Source: Planctomycetota bacterium (lineage in GTDB: Bacteria; Planctomycetota; Phycisphaerae; UBA1845). Taken from it: DNA of 10,152 nucleotides. The DNA lies in contig JADFOB010000021.1 in assembly GCA_022563055.1 (NCBI GenBank), forward strand, positions 1-10,152. The letters are read 5' to 3'. A program made the position numbers and the translations under genes. Below the pieces are notes generated by a model. That model had not been told where the DNA came from, searched no databases, and was given only the letters and a program-made list of their open reading frames with translations. Of this stretch, positions 6,076 to 10,152 are shown piece after piece (the first letter of the stretch is position 1; each line of letters starts with the position of its first letter).

Positions 6076-7305
6076 ATGACTCCAAAGGTGAAGAAACGCC
6101 TCTTTGATGTGTTTCGCATCGTGGTCTGCATCGGTGCGCTCTGGATCGTCGTTCAGGGCGTTACCTTCCACGACCACATCACGCTGGAAGACGGGACGCC
6201 CGACCTTGTCGGCGAGGTCAGCGACCTGCCCCAAGACGACGGACCCATCCGCATTCGACTGGCCGACGGTACGGTTCGGGTGATTCCCCTCGACGAGATT
6301 GCCGTGGACGAGGATGGAGCGCCGATGGTGGTCTTTGGCCTCAAGACCGCCTGGCGTAAGAGTCGAAAGCCGCTGATCCTTCTGGCTGTCATCATCTACT
6401 TCCCCGTTGTGTTCCTGCAGGGGCTTCGTTTCCGGTGGTTGCTCCTTGCCCAGCAGATCAATCTTTCGTTTTGGGAGTGCGTCAAACTTTCCTGGGCGGG
6501 CAACTTCCTCAACTTCGCCACACCGCTGGGCTCGAACGCCGGCGACGTCTTCAAAGCCTATTTCGCATCGCTGCACACCGAGCGGAAGACCGAGGCGGCC
6601 ACCACCGTGGTGCTGGATCGGGTGATCGGGCTGGGATGCCTTCTGGCGGTGGTTGGGATCATCGCCACGTTTGCCTCGAGTGGTAGCCGCCTCGGGGAAT
6701 TCCGCCCCTATGTGTTGGGCGTGCTCGGTGCCGGGTTGGTCGGATTCTTGCTCTACCTGTCACCTTGGGTCCGCAAGCACCTGGTGCCATGGGGGTGGCT
6801 CATGCGTCTTCCGATGTTCGAGCAGCTTAGAAGAATCGACGTGGCTACCCGGGCGCTGGCGAGCCACAAGACGATCGTGGTCGGGGCGGTCGTGGTTACG
6901 GTCCTGCTCCAAGCGTTGGCGATGGGCGGTTATTTTACGGTGGCTGTCGCGTTGGGTCTGATCGCCAATGCGGGCAACATCCTCGAGTACTACGCCTACT
7001 TCTACATCGGCGCGGTCGTCCAAGCGCTTCCCGGTCCGCCACAGGGTTTGGGTACGGTTGAACTGGTCTATCGGTACTTCCTCGCACCGTTTGGGAACCC
7101 GTCACAAATCGTCTGCGTCGCCGTGATCGCCCGCCTGGTCGCGCTGGTTAGTGCCCTTCCGGGTCTGCTCGTGACGGTGACCGGTTCGTACAAACCGCGT
7201 GAAGCCACCCCATGGCCCAAGGGGTTCGACGGTATCGGCGGCGTCGCCTCCGACTCTCCCCAAGAGGTCTCGACGGAGTCGCCGTCCGGCGATGGGGTCC
7301 GCTAA
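6076..7305 (+). CDS. UPF0104 / LPG-synthase-TM family integral membrane protein
   Basis: A 409-residue product. An N-terminal helix (about 12-31) is followed by a soluble loop of about 65 residues (IRIRLADGTVRVIPLDEIA), then roughly seven hydrophobic segments between 98 and 380, and a polar tail. Family signatures are FLNFATPLGSNAGDVFKAYF (about 144-163), where relatives have N..LP...GD..RA/KA, and LPGPPQGLGTVELVYRYF (about 318-335), corresponding to the usual PGGLG..E motif. The family (PF03706) includes the flippase-like part of MprF and proteins thought to move or modify lipid-linked substrates; no synthase domain is attached here. The extra soluble loop between the first two helices and the PPQ insertion in the PGGLG motif are atypical. 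It is likely co-transcribed with its neighbours. Family call firm, substrate unknown. Confidence 0.88.
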   Translation: MTPKVKKRLFDVFRIVVCIGALWIVVQGVTFHDHITLEDGTPDLVGEVSDLPQDDGPIRIRLADGTVRVIPLDEIAVDEDGAPMVVFGLKTAWRKSRKPLILLAVIIYFPVVFLQGLRFRWLLLAQQINLSFWECVKLSWAGNFLNFATPLGSNAGDVFKAYFASLHTERKTEAATTVVLDRVIGLGCLLAVVGIIATFASSGSRLGEFRPYVLGVLGAGLVGFLLYLSPWVRKHLVPWGWLMRLPMFEQLRRIDVATRALASHKTIVVGAVVVTVLLQALAMGGYFTVAVALGLIANAGNILEYYAYFYIGAVVQALPGPPQGLGTVELVYRYFLAPFGNPSQIVCVAVIARLVALVSALPGLLVTVTGSYKPREATPWPKGFDGIGGVASDSPQEVSTESPSGDGVR

Positions 7306-7427
7306 AGGCCGCTCCAAGCAAGCATATGTCACGATGATCATTATCGGGGCCGACTCTCTGCGCGGCAGGATCAAGTGATGGTCAGCGGCGTCCGAAACAT
7401 CTGTGGAACTGCGCGTTTCCTGCGCTT

Positions 7428-7432
7428 GGGAG
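7428..7432 (+). promoter_or_regulatory. Ribosome binding site that sets the start of the first PilZ gene
   Basis: GGGAG with a nine-base spacer to the GTG at 7442. The longer in-frame GTG at 7403 has no such site. Starting at 7442 also aligns the N-terminus and PilZ motif positions with the two downstream paralogues. Confidence 0.55.
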
Positions 7433-7441
7433 CCATTGACT

Positions 7442-8206
7442 GTGTCCACCGCCGCCCTTTGTGCCGAGGCTGCCGAGGGACTCCTGCAACAGGCGTGCGC
7501 GCGCAACGTTCCGCTCGAACTCCATTTCCAGGACCCGCGCAGTCGCCGACTCATCATTGGGCGCACCCGCGCTTTGGGGATCACACAGGACGCGATCCTG
7601 GCTGACACGCCTCAGTACCGGGACGACGATGGGCCGATCCCCACCGGTCGTCCGGTATCCGCTCACTTCATGCTGGGGGACAAGCGTTTCGGTTTCAAGA
7701 CGGTTATCGAACGCGTCGGCGTCCGAATCCGGCCCAATCAACATCAAGGCGTCCGCGGCATTGCCTTGCGCCGACCTTCGACCGTCAAGCCCGTGCAGCG
7801 GCGGACGCACTATCGAGTTCGGTTGGTCGGGTCGCAGTACAATAAAGTTGCCCTCGCCCGGGCGCACCCCGAGTTAGCGGACGCCTGCCCACTCTATGGC
7901 TGTATCGGAGTGGCGCGCCTGATCAACCTCTCAGCCGGCGGTGCGGGGGTCGTGCTCGAGAGTTCGGAACGTTCCGCTGCACAGCGCGGCGACCATCTCT
8001 ACCTGACCTTCACGCTGCCAGGGATTGACGGCGACCTCTGCATGCTCGGGATTGTAAAGTATGTCAGCTCCGTACGATCCGGCGAGTCCGTGCGCCTCGG
8101 TATCGAGTTCACGCCGTGGGGCGGAAACGACTTCGATCGGTGCCGTCGCCGGATCACGCAATCCGTCACGGAACTGGAACGCCAGGCTCTTCGCCGAAAG
8201 AAGTGA
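7442..8206 (+). CDS. YcgR-like PilZ-domain protein 1 (predicted c-di-GMP receptor)
   Basis: A 254-residue cytoplasmic protein with no membrane segment. Residues about 15-110 form a beta-rich N-terminal domain resembling that of YcgR-type proteins (VPLELHF, VSAHFMLGDKRFGFKT). The PilZ domain follows. R120-R121-T-H-Y-R125 is the RxxxR arm and N162-L-S164-A-G-G167 the N/DxSxxG motif, so both c-di-GMP-binding elements are intact. A short Arg/Lys-rich helix ends the protein. Such two-domain proteins change partner or enzyme activity on binding cyclic di-GMP; the partner here is unknown and no flagellar or cellulose gene is in view. The start at GTG 7442 is chosen for its GGGAG site; GTG 7403 would add 13 residues. 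The gene lies 136 bases after the UPF0104-type gene, a spacer that could hold a promoter, and four bases before the next PilZ gene. Confidence 0.88.
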   Translation: MSTAALCAEAAEGLLQQACARNVPLELHFQDPRSRRLIIGRTRALGITQDAILADTPQYRDDDGPIPTGRPVSAHFMLGDKRFGFKTVIERVGVRIRPNQHQGVRGIALRRPSTVKPVQRRTHYRVRLVGSQYNKVALARAHPELADACPLYGCIGVARLINLSAGGAGVVLESSERSAAQRGDHLYLTFTLPGIDGDLCMLGIVKYVSSVRSGESVRLGIEFTPWGGNDFDRCRRRITQSVTELERQALRRKK

Positions 8207-8210
8207 ACGT

Positions 8211-8945
8211 ATGTCATTGACCACGATGGACGAACAGCGGACGCAAGGAATGCTCGACCCTCGGGCGACAGCCCGTGTGATCTCAAAAGCGTGCGAGGTT
8301 GGCGCGCGGCTGTACCTGCGGAAGTCCGGGAGCGACGCGGACCGTCACTGCACGGGAACGCTCGGGTCCACCGACGGTACGACGCTCGAGTTCCACCTCG
8401 ATGAGGTGGAACCACACGAGGCGGCGATCCCCGCCGATACCACGCTTGTAGCTGAGCTTGTGCTGGGAGGGCGGCGATACACCTTCGAAACGCAATGCGT
8501 CGAGAGCCTTGGGGAGGACTCGGCGGGCGTTGTGCAACTGACCCATCCTCTCGAAATGACGGTCAGCGAACGTCGGCGAAGTCGTCGACGCAAGCTGGTT
8601 GCCCCCAGCAAGGTGACACTCCGTATCGGAGGCGGCGGTTCCGGCGCGCCGGGATGGGACTGCCGGGGCGCGCTGTTGAATCTCAGTATGCGTGGGTTGG
8701 CCTGCCGCGTGGCGAGAGTGGACGCTGCTCGCACGCCGGTCAGTACGACCATCCGCGTCGAGTTTTGTGCCGGTTCCGGATCCCCGGCGTTCGATCTGCT
8801 CGCTCGTGTGGTCGGAGTTACGGAGTCGGCGTCGCGGGACCACACGGTCGTGGGTGTCGAGTTCGTCCGAAACGAAACCTACCGACAAGCCCGGGAAGCG
8901 TTTCGTAGAGCCCTGGAAGACGAGACCAACCCCGAGGCGTACTAA
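8211..8945 (+). CDS. YcgR-like PilZ-domain protein 2 (predicted c-di-GMP receptor)
   Basis: A 244-residue soluble protein with the same plan as its neighbours. The N-terminal beta-domain covers about residues 25-115 (GARLYLRK, LVAELVLGGRRYTFETQ). An unusually Arg-rich linker follows, with R121-R122-R-S-R-R126-R127-K satisfying RRxxxR in two registers, then N157-L-S159-M-R-G162 for the NxSxxG motif. Binding of c-di-GMP is therefore expected. The ATG at 8211 lies four bases after the previous stop; an ATG at 8226 is an alternative. A purine-rich AAAGAAG upstream may serve for ribosome binding, or translation may be coupled. Sequence identity to the neighbours looks low apart from the motifs, so the duplication, if that is the origin, is old. 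Confidence 0.88.
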   Translation: MSLTTMDEQRTQGMLDPRATARVISKACEVGARLYLRKSGSDADRHCTGTLGSTDGTTLEFHLDEVEPHEAAIPADTTLVAELVLGGRRYTFETQCVESLGEDSAGVVQLTHPLEMTVSERRRSRRRKLVAPSKVTLRIGGGGSGAPGWDCRGALLNLSMRGLACRVARVDAARTPVSTTIRVEFCAGSGSPAFDLLARVVGVTESASRDHTVVGVEFVRNETYRQAREAFRRALEDETNPEAY

Positions 8946-8948
8946 CTG

Positions 8949-9719
8949 ATGACGACGACGAAAGCGACGACCCAGGCACAGTGCGAACAGGCCCTCACGG
9001 ATGCACTCCGCCGCCGGGATCGCGCGGTCGTGACGCTCCATCACGAGGATGGGTGGCGTACGCACAAGGCGACCTTCCTATTCGGGAGCCGACCGGCCGG
9101 TCGAATTGGCCTGCGGCTTGCGGTGACCGCGCAAGACAACATGACCGACCTCCCCCAACCCGGTGAGACGCTCGGCGTCACTTTCCGTGCCGGGCACAAG
9201 AAGTGCATGTTCGCCTCGACGATGCAGTCCGCCCAGTGGGACGACGGGACAGCGGATCGCCCGGCGGGAATCCTCGTAACTGTCTTATGGCCCGACCATC
9301 TACAGCAGCTCCAGCGCCGGGCCTACGAGCGCGCGGCCCCGCCGAGTGGAACCATTATTCCGGTACGTTTTTGGCGCGAGAATCAGGAGTCCAACAGCAC
9401 AGGCGGACGGGCCGGTATGCGCCACGGTCAACTCGAGGATCTCTCCGCCGGCGGCATGTGCATCGTGACGACGGATGTGGCCGAGGGGGAGTTGGAACGC
9501 TACTACCGCTGCGTCTTTACGCCCAAACCGGGCGGGCCGGCCGTGATCATCGATGCCCGGTTGCGTTACCGCGAGACTGCCGATCAAGGGCGTGTACGAC
9601 TGGGGTTTCACTTCGTCGGGCTGGAGACCACCGCCGAGGGCCGACGCCTGCTCACCCGCATCGCCCGTATCGTCGCCCGGTTTCAGCGAACGCGATCCCG
9701 CCAACACCGGGACCGGTGA
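8949..9719 (+). CDS. YcgR-like PilZ-domain protein 3 (predicted c-di-GMP receptor)
   Basis: A 256-residue soluble protein. The N-terminal beta-domain (about 25-118: AVVTLHHEDGWRTHKATFLF, LGVTFRAGHKKCMFAS) is followed by R123-R124-A-Y-E-R128 and D164-L-S166-A-G-G169, the complete PilZ RxxxR and DxSxxG signature. It is the only one of the three with Asp in the second motif. The C-terminal helix is Arg-rich. The ATG at 8949 is three bases after the previous stop, with GAGG 11 bases upstream, so it is co-transcribed with PilZ protein 2. It is the last gene of the plus-strand run; 433 bases of non-coding DNA follow to the window edge. Confidence 0.88.
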   Translation: MTTTKATTQAQCEQALTDALRRRDRAVVTLHHEDGWRTHKATFLFGSRPAGRIGLRLAVTAQDNMTDLPQPGETLGVTFRAGHKKCMFASTMQSAQWDDGTADRPAGILVTVLWPDHLQQLQRRAYERAAPPSGTIIPVRFWRENQESNSTGGRAGMRHGQLEDLSAGGMCIVTTDVAEGELERYYRCVFTPKPGGPAVIIDARLRYRETADQGRVRLGFHFVGLETTAEGRRLLTRIARIVARFQRTRSRQHRDR

Positions 9720-9953
9720 GTTGAGCGGCTCCCCAGGAGCTTGGCCCTCCCGCTCCGCAACCCGCAAGTTCAACCTTGGCGATGCTCCGGTACTCCGTGA
9801 ACGCCGTGTTGACGGGTCGCGTGGTCCCGACGTACGTCGGGAAATCCTAACAGTCCAGCGTAAGGTTCTGTCGCGCGGGGTCGCGTGGACGAGGGGGATG
9901 GCGGCTCGGAATAGGGGACGGCTCGGGGATCTGCCCCGTTAGGCGCCTGTGAG
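9720..9953. other. Non-coding region after the last gene of the plus-strand run
   Basis: No convincing gene on either strand. Immediately after the last stop there is a weak 5-bp hairpin (GCTCC/GGAGC, 9728-9740), and further on another (CGGGG/CCCCG, 9924-9938) followed by only two T. Neither has the T-run of a standard intrinsic terminator. A perfect palindrome at 9825-9842 is listed separately. Confidence 0.5.
9825..9842. repeat. Perfect 18-bp palindrome
   Basis: TCCCGACGTACGTCGGGA is self-complementary over all 18 bases with no loop, about 105 bases after the last PilZ stop. A loopless dyad is more like a protein-binding site than a hairpin terminator, but the function is unknown. No second copy occurs in the window. 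Confidence 0.6.
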
Positions 9954-10102
9954 AATAGCCCAGTGATCTATCGCTGGGATCTGGCGGGATAGTAGAGCCA
10001 AGTCCCGTAGGGATGGATGAAAACAGGGCGGTGTTCATTCGTCCCTACGAGACTCGGGTTCCTGGAAGGTCGGGAATCCCAGCGATAAATCGCGGGGCTA
10101 TT
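9954..10102. repeat. Large nested inverted-repeat element, outer arms
   Basis: The 27-base arms 9954-9980 and 10076-10102 are reverse complements at 24 of 27 positions. Each arm is itself nearly palindromic (CCCAGTGAT-CT-ATCGCTGGG at 9959-9978, one G-T pair). They enclose the inner inverted repeat at 10001-10054. From general knowledge, CCCAGCGAT..ATCGCTGGGCTATTGTC segments next to CGTCCCTACGGGAC are an abundant planctomycete intergenic repeat. A further TTCGTTCCTACAGGACG unit at 10108-10124 shows the element or array continues toward and possibly past the right edge. Confidence 0.8.
10001..10054. repeat. Inner inverted repeat with AGTCCCGTAGGGAT arms
   Basis: Arms 10001-10025 and 10030-10054 match as reverse complements at about 20 of 25 positions, with a four-base loop, making a long potential hairpin. 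The motif CGTCCCTACGAGACT of the right arm recurs as a direct, diverged copy at 10110-10124. It is nested within the outer arms at 9954-10102. Confidence 0.75.
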
Positions 10103-10152
10103 GTCGATTCGTTCCTACAGGACGCTGGTCTACGCGACGCTGTTCTGCGGGA

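Noticed and set aside
8283..9065. Open frame of 260 codons on the minus strand
   Set aside because: Antisense to PilZ genes 2 and 3 with their intact motifs; long antisense frames are expected in GC-rich coding DNA.
9728..9740. Intrinsic terminator after the last PilZ gene
   Set aside because: Only a 5-bp stem and no T-run follow; not enough to call a terminator.
9954..10152. CRISPR array at the right edge
   Set aside because: The repeated units are inverted and nested with irregular spacing, not direct repeats with uniform spacers, and no cas gene is present.

Overview
The window looks like a GC-rich chromosomal segment of a free-living environmental bacterium, most likely a planctomycete. 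This rests on style, not on a marker gene: large exported proteins of unknown function, a DUF1570-like zinc peptidase, tandem PilZ proteins, and spacers packed with several families of short palindromic repeats of the kind I associate with planctomycete genomes. I see no rRNA, tRNA, CRISPR array, transposase or phage gene.

Layout. (1) 1-646, minus strand: the N-terminal 215 codons of a polytopic membrane protein resembling a GT-C type glycosyltransferase, running off the left edge. (2) 647-1479: a divergent intergenic region of about 830 bases with no convincing gene but at least five separate palindromic or inverted-repeat elements. (3) 1480-4299: a large exported protein with a sugar-binding-like beta-sandwich, a glycosidase-like barrel whose expected catalytic Asn-Glu reads Pro-Asp, and Ig-like C-terminal domains. 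(4) 4382-5974: an exported HExxH zinc metallopeptidase-like protein. (5) 6076-7305: a multi-spanning UPF0104/LPG-synthase-TM family protein with an extra soluble loop. (6) 7442-8206, 8211-8945 and 8949-9719: three tightly packed, divergent paralogues, each a YcgR-like N-terminal domain plus a PilZ domain with an intact c-di-GMP motif. (7) 9720-10152: non-coding, with a perfect 18-base palindrome and a large nested inverted-repeat element reaching the right edge.

Six genes in a row lie on the plus strand with spacers of 82, 101, 136, 4 and 3 bases. The last three are almost certainly one transcript, and the three before them may be co-transcribed. The set (GT-C-like protein, glycosidase-like exoprotein, secreted peptidase, flippase-like membrane protein, c-di-GMP receptors) suggests envelope or exopolysaccharide functions, but linkage between the parts is inference from proximity.

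The most unusual feature is how repeats meet genes. A 30-base and a 60-base palindromic element each lie in frame ahead of the signal-like segment of the two exported proteins. A roughly 100-base element with terminal inverted repeats occurs twice in opposite orientation, and its second copy fills the spacer before the UPF0104-type gene and appears to supply that gene's ribosome binding site.
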